The notes under the pieces: model-generated
What the model was told of the DNA's origin: nothing
Database searches by the model: none
The model's input: the letters and a program-made list of their open reading frames with translations, nothing else
Program-made: the position numbers and the translations under genes
Shown: positions 9,081 through 18,097 of the stretch, one piece after another
Position numbering within the stretch: the first letter of the stretch is position 1
Layout of the letters: each line of letters starts with the position of its first letter
Source of the DNA: Bacteroidaceae bacterium
Lineage (GTDB): Bacteria > Bacteroidota > Bacteroidia > Bacteroidales > Bacteroidaceae
Assembly (NCBI GenBank): GCA_017650045.1
Contig: JAGCFP010000008.1
Span: 1 to 64,000, forward strand
Direction of reading: 5' to 3'
DNA: 64,000 nucleotides

Positions 9081-11117
9081 TTACCAAATCTTTACGCGAT
9101 CTTCAGGAGCACGCCACATACCGTCACCCTCCTTCACATCCCATGCCTCGAAGAAAGCATCGCAGTCCTGCAACGGACCCCATACTCTCCACTTGGCAGG
9201 TGAATGCTCATTGCTCTTCACACGCATGGCGAGAGCCTCTGGTCGCATCTGCACCATCCAAGCCTGTGCATGTCCGAGGAAGAAGCGCTGCAGTGGGGTA
9301 TAACCACCAATGATAACGTTGTTCTTATATTGTTCGGTCTTCTTGAAGGCATCCAGACCTACCATGAGGCCACCCAAGTCACCGATGTTCTCACCAGCGG
9401 TTAGGGCACCGTTGATGAAAAGTCCAGGCTGCACCTCGTAGCCGTTGAACTGGTCAATGATCTGTTGCGTCTTAGCTTCGAACTTAGCACGGTCTTCCTC
9501 GCTCCACCAGTTAGAGAGGTTGCCCACAGCATCAAACTGACTGCCTTCATCGTCGAAGCCATGACTAACCTCATGTCCGAAAGTACTACCACCTATAATA
9601 GCATAAAGCACAGCATCATCTGGCATGCGGCCTTCGAAGCCTGGTACCATGATGTTACATCCAGGGATGCAGATTTCATTGTTTGAAGGGCTATAATATG
9701 CATTGTAGGTATGTGGCTGCATGTGCCACTCGTTGCGATCCACAGGCTTGCCATAGCGATCTATCATGCGGGCAGTGCTCCATTTAGAGGCATTGATGGC
9801 ATTCTGCACGAACGAGTTGCGCGTGATTTTTAGGGCGCTGAGGTCCTTCCACTGATCTGGATAAGCCAGTTTCATGTTCACGGCCTCCAGTTTCTCAAGT
9901 GCTTTCTGCTTGGTGGCATCACTCATCCAGTCCAGCGCACGGATATGCTCCGCGAAGGTCTCCTTGATGTTCTTACCTATCTCGATGAACTTCTCCTTGG
10001 TTCCTGTAGGCAGGTATTTCGCTACATATTCCTGTCCGATGAGATCACCCAAGATGCTGTTGGTCACAGTCACTGAGCGTCTCCAGCGCGGACGTGGTTC
10101 TTCTACACCGTTCAGAGCCTTCTGGAAGAAGTTGAAACTGAGCATGTAGGTCTTGTCGTCCAGATAGTTGGTGAGTCCGTTGACATACTTGAACTTCAGA
10201 TAGTCTTTCCACTCCTCGATGCTATACTGCTTGAGCGTCTTGTTTAGTGCAGTGAAGAATTCGGGCTGTCCAACGTCGATGGTATCGACATTCTGTAAAC
10301 CAAACTCTTTCAGATAAGCGGTGAAGTCAAAATCTGGAGCCAACTTCTGCACCTCCTTGAAAGGCAGTGGGTGATAGTTTTCGTAAGGATCGCGCAGATC
10401 TTCGCGTTTGCGAGAAGCCTGTGCCAATGAGGTTTCTACGGCCAGCAACTGCTGTGCTGATACCTTGGCCTTTGCCTCATCATAGCCTAAGATCTGGAAA
10501 ATACCTTGAACATAATCCACGAACTTGGCGCGAATTTCCTTGGAGTTGGCGTCATCCTCCACGTAGTAACGACGATCAGGCATGGTAAGTCCGCCTTGTG
10601 AAAGGCTGGCTGTGTTCTTGCTGCTGTTCTTGGTGTCCTGTCCGATACCGAAGCGGAACATCGGAGAGCCAGAGATGGTAGAAACATACGCTACCATAGC
10701 AGGCAGTTCCTTGAGGTTCTTCACTGCGTCTATCTTAGCAAGGTCGGGTTGCAGGTCCTTGATACCATTTTGGTTGATAGTCACGCTATCCATACCGCTG
10801 AAGTACAGGTCGCCTATCTTCTGCATGTTACTACCTTCAGGTGCACCAGCTTCCATAGCCTCTAAGCAGAGCTGATATACTTGAGCATTCACCGTGTCTT
10901 CTATGGTAACGAAGATGCCATTGCTGGTTTCAGATGGTTTGATGGGGTTCTGCTTAAACCAAGTGCCATTGGCAAATTCGAAGAAATCGTCCTGCGGACG
11001 AACGGATGAGTCGATGTGGGAAATCAGTGGGTCTGTTTCCTGCTGTTGCTGACAAGCGGTAAGTGCGCCTGCGATGACAAGGCTCAGGCCTACCACATTA
11101 GATACTAACTTTTTCAT
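9081..11117 (-). CDS. pepO: M13 family zinc metallopeptidase (PepO/neprilysin-like), lipoprotein
   Basis: A 678-aa exported endopeptidase. The N-terminus MKKLVSNVVGLSLVIAGALTAC is a lipoprotein signal with the lipobox Cys at residue 22. The zinc motif HEVSH sits in GGSTFGHEVSHGFDDEGS (~residues 515-520), and the third ligand is in AGENIGDLGG. The conserved NAYYSPSNNEICIP and the C-terminal CxxW-like region (EGDGMWRAPEDRVKIW) are present. The length is that of full M13 enzymes. It lies immediately upstream of dacB, so the two periplasmic peptidases are probably co-transcribed. Confidence 0.94.
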   Translation of the reverse strand: MKKLVSNVVGLSLVIAGALTACQQQQETDPLISHIDSSVRPQDDFFEFANGTWFKQNPIKPSETSNGIFVTIEDTVNAQVYQLCLEAMEAGAPEGSNMQKIGDLYFSGMDSVTINQNGIKDLQPDLAKIDAVKNLKELPAMVAYVSTISGSPMFRFGIGQDTKNSSKNTASLSQGGLTMPDRRYYVEDDANSKEIRAKFVDYVQGIFQILGYDEAKAKVSAQQLLAVETSLAQASRKREDLRDPYENYHPLPFKEVQKLAPDFDFTAYLKEFGLQNVDTIDVGQPEFFTALNKTLKQYSIEEWKDYLKFKYVNGLTNYLDDKTYMLSFNFFQKALNGVEEPRPRWRRSVTVTNSILGDLIGQEYVAKYLPTGTKEKFIEIGKNIKETFAEHIRALDWMSDATKQKALEKLEAVNMKLAYPDQWKDLSALKITRNSFVQNAINASKWSTARMIDRYGKPVDRNEWHMQPHTYNAYYSPSNNEICIPGCNIMVPGFEGRMPDDAVLYAIIGGSTFGHEVSHGFDDEGSQFDAVGNLSNWWSEEDRAKFEAKTQQIIDQFNGYEVQPGLFINGALTAGENIGDLGGLMVGLDAFKKTEQYKNNVIIGGYTPLQRFFLGHAQAWMVQMRPEALAMRVKSNEHSPAKWRVWGPLQDCDAFFEAWDVKEGDGMWRAPEDRVKIW

Positions 11118-11153
11118 TTGTTTATTTTTATTTGTTTTACTTTTCTTTCAGTT

Positions 11154-11190
11154 CCCTCCACTAAGTTAGGGGAGGGTTTAGGGAGAGGTA
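11154..11190. repeat. CCCTCC...GGGGAGGG REP-like hairpin
   Basis: CCCTCC followed by TAAGTTAGGGGAGGG and TTTAGGGAGAGG forms a C-rich/G-rich hairpin in the gap between lpdA and pepO. A related sequence lies at 30141-30172. It may act as a terminator for lpdA or be a dispersed palindromic repeat. Confidence 0.45.
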
Positions 11191-11194
11191 TGTT

Positions 11195-12526
11195 TTATAA
11201 TGTTTCTTTAAAAATCTCTCCAACAGTGGGGTGGGGGAATACCATGCGTTTCCAGTCTTCTGCCTTCAGTTTCATGCTGATGGCCATGCCTGCTAAGGTG
11301 ATAATTTCTGAAGCAGGATTACCCAATAGATGTGCGCCTAAAACAGTGCCATCTTCTGCTATCAAAAGCTTGCAAACCCCATTTACACCCTCGTTTTCAG
11401 CTACAAAGCGACCAGAATAAGCCATTGGCAGTTTAGATACACGATAGCTGATGCCTTCGCGTATCAAAGCCTCTTCCGAGAAACCTACGCTGGCAACCTC
11501 TGGATTGGTATAAACCACGCCAGGGATGGCATTGTAGGCCATCTCATCAGGTATATTTAGCAGATGATGGATAGCCACCTCTGCTTCTCTTACAGCCGTA
11601 TGTGCTAGCATGGAGACTCCCGTGATATCACCACAGGCATAGACATTCGCAACAGAAGTCTGCATATGGGCATCTACGCAGATTCTACCCCTTTCATCAG
11701 TCTTCAATCCCAAGTTTTCTAAACCATAACCTTTGGTAACAGGTCTGCGTCCCATGCTCAGAAGTACTTTCTCTGCTATGATTTCGCCTCCTTCATAATT
11801 CACCTTTACGCCCTCTTCTGTTTGTTCAAATGAGAGCACCTTGGTAGAAAGCAAGAACTGTACGCCTCGTTTTTGGTATTCGGCCCTCAAAAGCGAAGAA
11901 ATCTCCTTATCCAATCCACCTAAGATCTCGTCAAGCATCTCGATGACAGTCACTTTCACGCCAAGGCTGGTGAAATAAGAAGCAAACTCCATACCTATCA
12001 CACCACCTCCAATGATGGTGAGCGACTGAGGTAATTCCTTGCAATCCAGTGCCTCGCGATGGGTCCAGTAGGTAATCTCTTGTACACCAGGGATAGGAGG
12101 AACAAAGGTCTCGCTGCCAGTACAAAGCAGCAGATGGGCACATTCATACATTTCCTCGCCACAGCGGATGTGCTGTGCATCCTCAATGTAAGCTTCTCCA
12201 GTGACTATCTGCACCTGATGGGCAGTCAACTTTGCCTTTACACCCAGTACCAACTTCCTTACCACCTTCTGCTTTCTGGTAATGATCTTAGGAAGGTCGA
12301 AACCATCCACTGACACATTCACTGCATATTTCTGTGCGTGACGGGCATTGTCCAGCGTCTTGGCACTGTAGAGCAACGTTTTGGTAGGGATACATCCCTC
12401 ATTCAGGCACACACCTCCCAGACTTTTCTTTTCGAAAAGTACCACACTCAGTCCTGCCTTTCCCGCTGCTTCTGCTGCCGTATATCCTGCAGGACCACCA
12501 CCTATAATTGCTACATCGTATTTCAT
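11195..12526 (-). CDS. lpdA: dihydrolipoyl dehydrogenase
   Basis: The E3 flavoenzyme that reoxidises dihydrolipoamide with NAD+. The 443 residues have an N-terminal FAD motif (GGGPAGYTAAEAAGKAG), the redox disulfide GGVCLNEGCIPTK, a second Rossmann motif GGGVIGMEFASY, the FAD segment VYACGDITG and the C-terminal HPTVGEIF with the catalytic His-Glu pair. No other 2-oxo acid dehydrogenase or glycine cleavage gene lies nearby, so its partner complex is encoded elsewhere. It is slightly shorter than typical Lpd (~460-475), mainly at loops. Confidence 0.93.
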   Translation of the reverse strand: MKYDVAIIGGGPAGYTAAEAAGKAGLSVVLFEKKSLGGVCLNEGCIPTKTLLYSAKTLDNARHAQKYAVNVSVDGFDLPKIITRKQKVVRKLVLGVKAKLTAHQVQIVTGEAYIEDAQHIRCGEEMYECAHLLLCTGSETFVPPIPGVQEITYWTHREALDCKELPQSLTIIGGGVIGMEFASYFTSLGVKVTVIEMLDEILGGLDKEISSLLRAEYQKRGVQFLLSTKVLSFEQTEEGVKVNYEGGEIIAEKVLLSMGRRPVTKGYGLENLGLKTDERGRICVDAHMQTSVANVYACGDITGVSMLAHTAVREAEVAIHHLLNIPDEMAYNAIPGVVYTNPEVASVGFSEEALIREGISYRVSKLPMAYSGRFVAENEGVNGVCKLLIAEDGTVLGAHLLGNPASEIITLAGMAISMKLKAEDWKRMVFPHPTVGEIFKETL

Positions 12527-12559
12527 AAATACAATTATGAATTATAAATTATGAATTAT

Positions 12560-12928
12560 TCAACCTTTTTGAAGCGATGCTATTAGCTCCTCCTCATTTA
12601 CTGGCTGAAGTGGCACGAAGCGACCATCTCCATAATGCACCACCACCCCGTGTGTCAGCCAGTTTTTAAACTTCTCCACCTTTTTGATGTCAGAAACCTG
12701 AATTTCTTTACCTTTCGTGAAACGTCCGTAATATACCAACAACCGTCCATCCGTTGTCAGCGTATAGGTGGTGTGTATGGCCCTTTCTATCATCACGATA
12801 AGTATCAGCAGAAAGACCACACCCAGCAGTACCTGCTTTATCCAAAAAGCCCAGAAAACCACTGCTGCACCAATGAGTATAAACACCACTTGAGACCAAG
12901 TGATTCTTTCATGAAAGATTCTGTTCAT
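12560..12928 (-). CDS. PH-domain membrane protein (bPH-like)
   Basis: A 122-aa protein with two hydrophobic stretches (residues ~10-28 and 30-48) followed by a bacterial PH-like domain: TTYTLTTDGRLLVYYGRFTKGKEI, then IQVSDIKKVEKFKN and a C-terminal helix. The family is common in Bacteroidota, and its role is not known. It precedes lpdA in the same direction with 33 bp between them, so co-transcription is possible. The gap contains short AT repeats (ATTATGAATTATAAATT). Confidence 0.7.
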   Translation of the reverse strand: MNRIFHERITWSQVVFILIGAAVVFWAFWIKQVLLGVVFLLILIVMIERAIHTTYTLTTDGRLLVYYGRFTKGKEIQVSDIKKVEKFKNWLTHGVVVHYGDGRFVPLQPVNEEELIASLQKG

Positions 12929-13032
12929 CCCTTTTCTTAATTTTTGCGCTAAGATAGTGATAAATTAGGAAATAGTGGTTCCTTTATAGAAAAATGTTCA
13001 TTAGGAAGATTTTGGGTAAGATAAATTAATAA

Positions 13033-13061
13033 GGTCTGCAAGAATCAACCGCTTGCAGACC
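13033..13061 (-). terminator. hairpin after relic smalltalk gene
   Basis: A perfect 10-bp stem GGTCTGCAAG/CTTGCAGACC with a 9-nt loop lies just downstream (minus strand) of the broken smalltalk coding end. The intact HU/smalltalk locus also ends in a hairpin. There is only a weak T-rich tail here, so activity is uncertain. Confidence 0.45.
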
Positions 13062-13072
13062 ATGAATTCACT

Positions 13073-13132
13073 TTAGGGCATCGACATGCAGGATGTCACT
13101 CCTAGCGATATGCTAATTTTAAGTAGCCCCAT
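13073..13132 (-). pseudogene. relic of a smalltalk peptide gene
   Basis: On the minus strand the 19-codon frame from ATG 13132 reads MGLLKISISLGVTSCMSMP. Its last 12 residues match the end of the intact smalltalk peptide at 49431-49535 (TSLGVTSCMSML). The N-terminal half is missing, and so is the HU-like gene that normally precedes it. Upstream, 13147-13207 matches the promoter region of the intact HU locus. I read this as an internal deletion that joined the promoter to the 3' end of the operon. Confidence 0.7.
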
Positions 13133-13146
13133 CTGTTATGACGATG

Positions 13147-13207
13147 CAAAAGTAGGATTTACTCTTAACCGATTCTTTATTTACCAAAAGTCGTGATGTG
13201 TTTGAAG
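13147..13207 (-). promoter_or_regulatory. promoter copy homologous to the HU locus promoter
   Basis: TActTTTG (13147-13154, minus strand) is followed by CATCGTCATAAC. Upstream, a ~40-bp stretch (13167-13207) is nearly identical to 48680-48720, including ACATCACGACTTTTGGTAAA and AAAGAATCGG. The intact HU locus has TATTTTTG followed by CACCGTCAAAAC. The -7 box looks functional. Confidence 0.6.
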
Positions 13208-13515
13208 AAATAATTAATATTGTTGAATGAGTATTTAGTATAATAATATAGTGGATACATTTATTGATGGAATGTCTACGATAAGTATCTATAGCCTGTT
13301 ATTTACCAATTAGTTTTAAATAGAATAGCAGAAAAGTGATGACCCAAATACTGCTGAGAGTAGAAAGGCAAAGATTTCGTATTTTTTTACTACCGATAAC
13401 ATAGGGCGGATTCAACTGTCTAGGACAATTACTATTTATATAGTATAAAGTTTTCTTTGACCTCTATAACCTCATTTATTATAAGTGAAAGACGATAAGG
13501 ATTGAATTAAAACTA
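13208..13515. other. AT-rich intergenic stretch without a recognisable gene
   Basis: About 300 bp between the relic smalltalk promoter and the MBL gene. It contains a single TTGTTGAAT half-site near 13221 and scattered AT repeats. I see no open frame, tRNA or clear terminator. Confidence 0.5.
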
Positions 13516-14562
13516 TCATTCATCGGAATCTTTTCTTTTTGTCTTTTTAATGAAATATTGACCAGCATTTCCATAGGTTTTTATATTAACCACCGTTTCG
13601 TCATCTGCAAAATGATAGTCATACTGAATAATACCATATTCATGCAGAAGTTTATATTCATGATTCTCTTCCAGTTGAGTCATGTGGAGAATCCCTTCTT
13701 TTGCATATATATTTTGAACTTCTTCTTTGGGCAAATTAGATGATTTATAAACTGTTGAAGCGGCATAATCAAATTTCGGCCCAATACGCTCTGCAATACA
13801 CTTTGCTCCAAGAGAGCAATGGTGGGGCACTTTAATCCATCGTAAACCTTGAACAATCTCTTTATTTATACCTATAGCATGTTCATTTTCGGTATCACCA
13901 CCAAAAAAGAAGTCGTAACCATCAATTGATAAAATAAAAGATACTGACAATTCGTTTGGTTTTCCAAATTGATTACCTTTTGTCGCAAACACATCTGTTC
14001 TAGAACCTATAGGCGTTAAAAAATAGAAGCAGATATCTTTATGAGATAGACCATCTTCTGTTAATAGTTGTAGTTGGTATGAGTGAGTAGCGTCCCCATT
14101 TGCAGATATTGTTCTCCATATTTCTGAGAAATTTGGATGGTCTTTAACTTGATTCCATATATTATCAAATATCTCTGGCGTTCTTGAGCTCTCTGAATTA
14201 AGTAGGTCTGGCATAAGATTACCATAGTAGAATTTGGGAGAAAAAATGACAATATTTTCATGAAACATATCCTTTATTAATGAGTCAATGCCAGGAGAAT
14301 GATCATAATGGGGATGAGTCCAACATACAAAATCTAATTTGTCAACGTGATGCTTTGATAATACTTTTCTAGTAAAATTAAGATTATCCTTTTCATAACT
14401 ATCAATGACCATAGAAATGACTATTTTTTCGGTATCATCATTTACATCACGAAATAACACCACAATTGATTCTCCGATATTTTTATAACCTATAACAAAA
14501 ATGCTAATAATTAGGTTTTCGAAGGATGACACCTTATATATTCTTTTAAATATATTCTTCAT
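13516..14562 (-). CDS. MBL-fold metallo-hydrolase (ComEC/Rec2-like)
   Basis: A 348-aa metallo-beta-lactamase-fold protein without signal peptide. Zinc motifs are visible: THPHYDH (residues 82-88), GGDTE (~215-219) and a KVPHHCS block (~235), the pattern of ComEC/Rec2-type MBL hydrolases (COG2333-like) that usually act on nucleic acids or nucleotides. ATG 14562 was chosen; an upstream GTG at 14580 is possible. The start lies inside the end of the 64-aa gene (17-bp overlap), so it is translated as part of the five-gene operon that begins at 17526. The substrate is unknown. Confidence 0.78.
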   Translation of the reverse strand: MKNIFKRIYKVSSFENLIISIFVIGYKNIGESIVVLFRDVNDDTEKIVISMVIDSYEKDNLNFTRKVLSKHHVDKLDFVCWTHPHYDHSPGIDSLIKDMFHENIVIFSPKFYYGNLMPDLLNSESSRTPEIFDNIWNQVKDHPNFSEIWRTISANGDATHSYQLQLLTEDGLSHKDICFYFLTPIGSRTDVFATKGNQFGKPNELSVSFILSIDGYDFFFGGDTENEHAIGINKEIVQGLRWIKVPHHCSLGAKCIAERIGPKFDYAASTVYKSSNLPKEEVQNIYAKEGILHMTQLEENHEYKLLHEYGIIQYDYHFADDETVVNIKTYGNAGQYFIKKTKRKDSDE

Positions 14563-14740
14563 AATGGCACTCTTCTCCACAAATGACGAGGGTATCTCCC
14601 CAGGACTTACTTACCATTACTGTACTTGAACGGTATACAGACACTCTACGTTCATAATAGTATTCTATTTTTGTCTCATCAAATAAATGCTTTTCCTCGT
14701 TTCTACGAGTACTAAGATATTCCTCGATATTATTGTCCAT
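14546..14740 (-). CDS. 64-aa hypothetical operon protein
   Basis: An acidic 64-residue protein (MDNNIEEYLSTRRNEEKHLF, with a beta-rich second half ending CHYEEYI). I do not recognise it. It overlaps the gene before it by 11 bp and the MBL gene after it by 17 bp, and its composition is protein-like. That chain of overlaps is the main evidence that it is real. It could be a small regulatory or structural subunit of the same system. Confidence 0.6.
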   Translation of the reverse strand: MDNNIEEYLSTRRNEEKHLFDETKIEYYYERRVSVYRSSTVMVSKSWGDTLVICGEECHYEEYI

Positions 14741-16058
14741 TTTGCTCTGTTTTTCTTTTTTTTGATAACTCTAAATAATCGATGCTAGCTACACTAACAA
14801 AAAAATCAAACATTCGGTCTTGCATATCATGATATAAAAAGTCTGAGGCGTTTCCTGATTTTAATGCCTTTTCAAGGATATTACCATTGAGAAATGCATC
14901 TACATCATAGATCAAACGCTCACGTCCATCATTAATACGGTCAATATATTGAGTCACATTAAAACTTATGTTGTCTATCTCTAACAGTTCTGTTAAAATG
15001 GATTTTGTTTTTGGAGGCCAAGATTTCCAACTTTGTGTTACTACAAATCTTTCATTAAAATACTTTTCAATAGGTTCGCCAGCCTCCAACACTTGTACAT
15101 CAATCTTTCTAACGCCTAGACGTATAATTGTAACATATTGATCGAAAGCCAAAAGTTCATCTATGATCCAACCCATAAAATATGAATAATCTCTGCTTCC
15201 TTTATAGTTCTTCTGACAATCTATAGCTAATGTTATGGATTCAGGTTCGATATCAAGTGTAACATTGGAATCGCCTTCCATTTTGCATTCATGAAATCTA
15301 AACAAAATACTTTTTTGTGTTTCAGTAAAAGGCAGTTGTCCTTCCTCTATATCTTTAGGTCTAAAACTAACACTCATGTTCTGTTTGGGAATCATAACCA
15401 TTTTTCCAAATGCCTCCTGTAATTTTACACTTGATTTTATCCGATTTACGAATGAACGCACATTCGTTAGACCTGTGAAGTCTATACGAATTATGGCTGT
15501 TTTGAGCATTTGTGACGAAATATTATCTCTTGTATATTGTTTCATCATTTCAATATGTTTTATAAAGTTAAAATAATCAAAACACTCTGTTGGGTTAACT
15601 ATCATTAAAGGTATACCGAGACTTTCGGCAACGATTTTGGCTTGTTCTTCCTCTAATGACTGAAGCACTTTAATATCATCCAATCTGTAGCTAACATCAT
15701 CTCTGAATTTTAAGCGCTTTTGAATTAATTCGTTTGCGCATTTAACGATTATAATCATACTCAAATTTAGAGATTCAAATGTCTTGATGGGAACTACTTC
15801 ACATTTATAGTCACTATTCCACAAAGCAAAATGCCCATCAATAACATAATTAGTATCATGCTGGGTATATTTCTGGAGAAGTTCTGTGAGAAGATCTTGA
15901 TTGTAAGAAACATCCTTTACATACTTGTATTTTGAATTCCAATGCAATAATTGACTAGCAGACACATATTCGCCAATAAAATGATTAACAAGTTGCTTGC
16001 ATAATGAGCCTTTACCAGCACCATGTACTCCACCAACAAATATTCTAAGCCTAGTCAT
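14730..16058 (-). CDS. P-loop kinase-like ATPase with TIGR04255-like C-terminal region
   Basis: A 442-aa two-part protein. Residues 4-20 (LRIFVGGVHGAGKGSLC) form a Walker A of the adenylate kinase/zeta-toxin type. YVIDGHFALW (~70-80) looks like a Walker B strand and ..IQKRLKFRDD.. like a lid region. From ~residue 185 a second region begins (LKTAIIRIDFTGLTNVRSFV) that resembles TIGR04255 family proteins, often found in phage-defence neighbourhoods. This assignment is from pattern only. It is in operon with the ASCH-like gene (3 bp gap) and the 64-aa gene (11 bp overlap). Confidence 0.65.
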   Translation of the reverse strand: MTRLRIFVGGVHGAGKGSLCKQLVNHFIGEYVSASQLLHWNSKYKYVKDVSYNQDLLTELLQKYTQHDTNYVIDGHFALWNSDYKCEVVPIKTFESLNLSMIIIVKCANELIQKRLKFRDDVSYRLDDIKVLQSLEEEQAKIVAESLGIPLMIVNPTECFDYFNFIKHIEMMKQYTRDNISSQMLKTAIIRIDFTGLTNVRSFVNRIKSSVKLQEAFGKMVMIPKQNMSVSFRPKDIEEGQLPFTETQKSILFRFHECKMEGDSNVTLDIEPESITLAIDCQKNYKGSRDYSYFMGWIIDELLAFDQYVTIIRLGVRKIDVQVLEAGEPIEKYFNERFVVTQSWKSWPPKTKSILTELLEIDNISFNVTQYIDRINDGRERLIYDVDAFLNGNILEKALKSGNASDFLYHDMQDRMFDFFVSVASIDYLELSKKRKTEQNGQ

Positions 16059-16061
16059 AAA

Positions 16062-16481
16062 TCACAATAATTTAGGATATAACGAATGCTCAACTTTACC
16101 TAACAAATCTGAACGTACATAACAAAAAGACTGTGGAGGATTAAATCGTTCAAGAATAATATAAGGATTTATAGGTTCATCATAGACTTTGAAAGATTTT
16201 ATTTCTAAAGCATATGCAATCTTTCTTTTGTTATAATATTCGTCAAAATACGCTCTTGTTATACCAGCATGATTACTTGTTTTAGACCAAATAATATCTG
16301 GTTGACCTTCTAATATTTGTCCTAGCGTAAATTCGCCAATAATACGACAGACTGGGCTGGAAGCATACACATATACCTTTCTCACCCGTTCCTTAAATCC
16401 TTTTTTCCGGAACTCATAAGTTTTCCGTCCAGCTATAATTTCTTCAACAAACTGTGGCTTAATCGATAAAATAGCGTCCAT
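16062..16481 (-). CDS. ASCH/PUA-like domain protein
   Basis: A 139-aa single-domain protein. The start MDAILSIKPQFVEEIIAGRKTYEFRKKGF is the classical ASCH/PUA-like opening, in which a strand and the helix VEEIIAGRKTYEFR line the ligand cleft. VRKVYVYASSPVCRIIGEF is the second conserved strand pair. Such domains bind RNA or modified bases; one family member (E. coli YqfB) hydrolyses N4-acetylcytidine. Here it overlaps the GNAT-PUA gene by 23 bp, so the two products are probably made in fixed ratio. The function in this operon is not known. Confidence 0.75.
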   Translation of the reverse strand: MDAILSIKPQFVEEIIAGRKTYEFRKKGFKERVRKVYVYASSPVCRIIGEFTLGQILEGQPDIIWSKTSNHAGITRAYFDEYYNKRKIAYALEIKSFKVYDEPINPYIILERFNPPQSFCYVRSDLLGKVEHSLYPKLL

Positions 16482-17526
16482 CTGCTTGTCCTAATTCAAC
16501 TATTTTATTAAACTGCTCATCTGTAACTGATAAAAAACCCCAATATGCATTCCCATCCAAGCCAATCTCCTCTAAGAGCTTCTTTCTAATAACTCTCTTT
16601 GTAAAAGCGACATTATAAAGCATTTTAAGAACAGTAAAATTATTTTTATATTTATACCATCTGCTGAGGTCTTTTCGTGAGAATACAGAATATTGATTAG
16701 TATAATCAATAAAGTCATTCTCATCTCTAAAATCTTTGAATGTTTTAACTTCATTGACCGTACAAACTGAAGTTATGACACTACGATAATTTGCGTATCC
16801 TTTTCCATCATTAGTTCTATAGATGAGTATTAAATCGCCTTGTTTTAATTTATCTACATCTTTCATCCAACAAATGTATATCTTATGAATCGAATTTGTG
16901 GAACTAACATCTTGTATCAAATCATATGGATCTTCATTGTTCAATATTGAATCTGGGAATAATGCGGTATGATAATCTGGTCTTATTGCTAGTATTCTTT
17001 TCTCGCATCCTACCTTCGACACAAATGGATAATCTTTAACGATATCTCCTTCATAAGTTCTCAGATTTTTTACTAAAACATATTCGCTGCCTTTATCACC
17101 ATGATCTTTATTTGCAACATGATGGAAACCATAAATATTAAAAAATGTAATAAGGTACTCTAGTTCTGGTTTGGGGAATATAGTAACATACACTTCATCC
17201 ACATTGTCAGCGATGGCACGATCCATAATTTTTTTCATAAATCGCTCCCCACGTCTAGAATGACGTGGAGAGATTTTGAATGTTCCCACCTTCAATCTCT
17301 TTTTCGCTGGTAGTACAGGAATCACATCTTCAATCGAATCTTCCTCAATCTTTAAATAGAGAAAGTCAAGAATGTTATTTTCTTTATCGAAGAAAACATA
17401 TGCAGATTCGCCATTTGCAGCCTTCTTGTTAAACCATTCCGAAAATTCAGGGTAACTATTTTTAAGACTGTCAAAGAAAGTATCTTCAAGATTTAATTCT
17501 GAAAAAGATTTAATTTCTAAATCCAT
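16459..17526 (-). CDS. GNAT-type acetyltransferase fused to a PUA/EVE-like domain
   Basis: 355 aa. The N-terminal ~150 residues look like a GNAT fold: GTFKISPRHSRRGERFMKKIM is the acetyl-CoA-binding region (RRG-x-R loop and helix), followed by DEVYVTIFPKPELEYLITFFNIYGFHHV. The C-terminal half has a PUA/EVE-like strand pattern (IHKIYICWMKDVDKLKQGDLILIYRT and ANYRSVITSVCTV). A first-gene position after a 83-bp gap suggests that it opens the operon. Acetyltransferase plus base-reading domain hints at acetylation of a nucleic acid or of an RNA-bound protein. Confidence 0.72.
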   Translation of the reverse strand: MDLEIKSFSELNLEDTFFDSLKNSYPEFSEWFNKKAANGESAYVFFDKENNILDFLYLKIEEDSIEDVIPVLPAKKRLKVGTFKISPRHSRRGERFMKKIMDRAIADNVDEVYVTIFPKPELEYLITFFNIYGFHHVANKDHGDKGSEYVLVKNLRTYEGDIVKDYPFVSKVGCEKRILAIRPDYHTALFPDSILNNEDPYDLIQDVSSTNSIHKIYICWMKDVDKLKQGDLILIYRTNDGKGYANYRSVITSVCTVNEVKTFKDFRDENDFIDYTNQYSVFSRKDLSRWYKYKNNFTVLKMLYNVAFTKRVIRKKLLEEIGLDGNAYWGFLSVTDEQFNKIVELGQADGRYFID

Positions 17527-17609
17527 TTTAGTTTTTTTATTATTTATACTCCGTCATTATTCTTACCATCATACTTTAGTTTGCCATCTTCTGTAAAACA
17601 AAAATGGTC

Positions 17610-17915
17610 CTATTCTACAGTAGGTTGGCTTATAGATAAAATCTCCGATATTTGTCTATCACTTGTTATCGGAAATTCTTTGATGAATTTTAGTATTTTC
17701 TGCTGATGCTCAGTAAGTTTTATCTCTGTCTCGTTTCCGTCATGAAAGAAAAGAGAAGCAACTAAGCCATTGACAAAAGCACTTATACTCTTTAGCCAAC
17801 TCTTAAGTATTTTCTCTTCAAGAATTACCTTGAAATTGTAAACAGTACATTTTACTATTATAATTCCATTCTTTAAAAACATATTAGATGAGATAAGGGA
17901 CACATCACTATCCAT
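17610..17915 (-). pseudogene. truncated HTH protein (AlbA_2/RecG-like C-terminus)
   Basis: 101 aa ending in IKLTEHQQKILKFIKEF and ITSDRQISEILSISQPTVE, where it stops inside the recognition helix. The related 66-aa frame at 38783-38983 continues with RTIERDLSAMRKKGVL. The N-terminal part (to ~residue 65) does not resemble a known domain. It is most likely a 3'-truncated remnant of a regulator with an AlbA_2-type layout, though a short expressed regulator is possible. Confidence 0.5.
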
Positions 17916-18097
17916 TAAATGCAAAAATAATGATAAAAACTTTACATTTATGCAGAAAAGATAAAAAAGTTGTAAATATTATTCACGACTCATAAATATT
18001 TAAACTTTTCTTTGCAATAATAAGCAGCAGATAGTTCTAATTGCACACTGGTGAGTTGCCTTTTTGACTAAGGCATTTGTCATCATAATTGAAAATA

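Noticed and set aside
13221..13229. Fourth copy of the 22-bp element
   Set aside because: Only a single TTGTTGAAT half-site, without tandem partner or a -7 box at 30 bp.
13208..13515. Attachment site or integrase at the left edge of the accessory island
   Set aside because: No integrase, transposase or flanking direct repeat of a tRNA could be found by eye.
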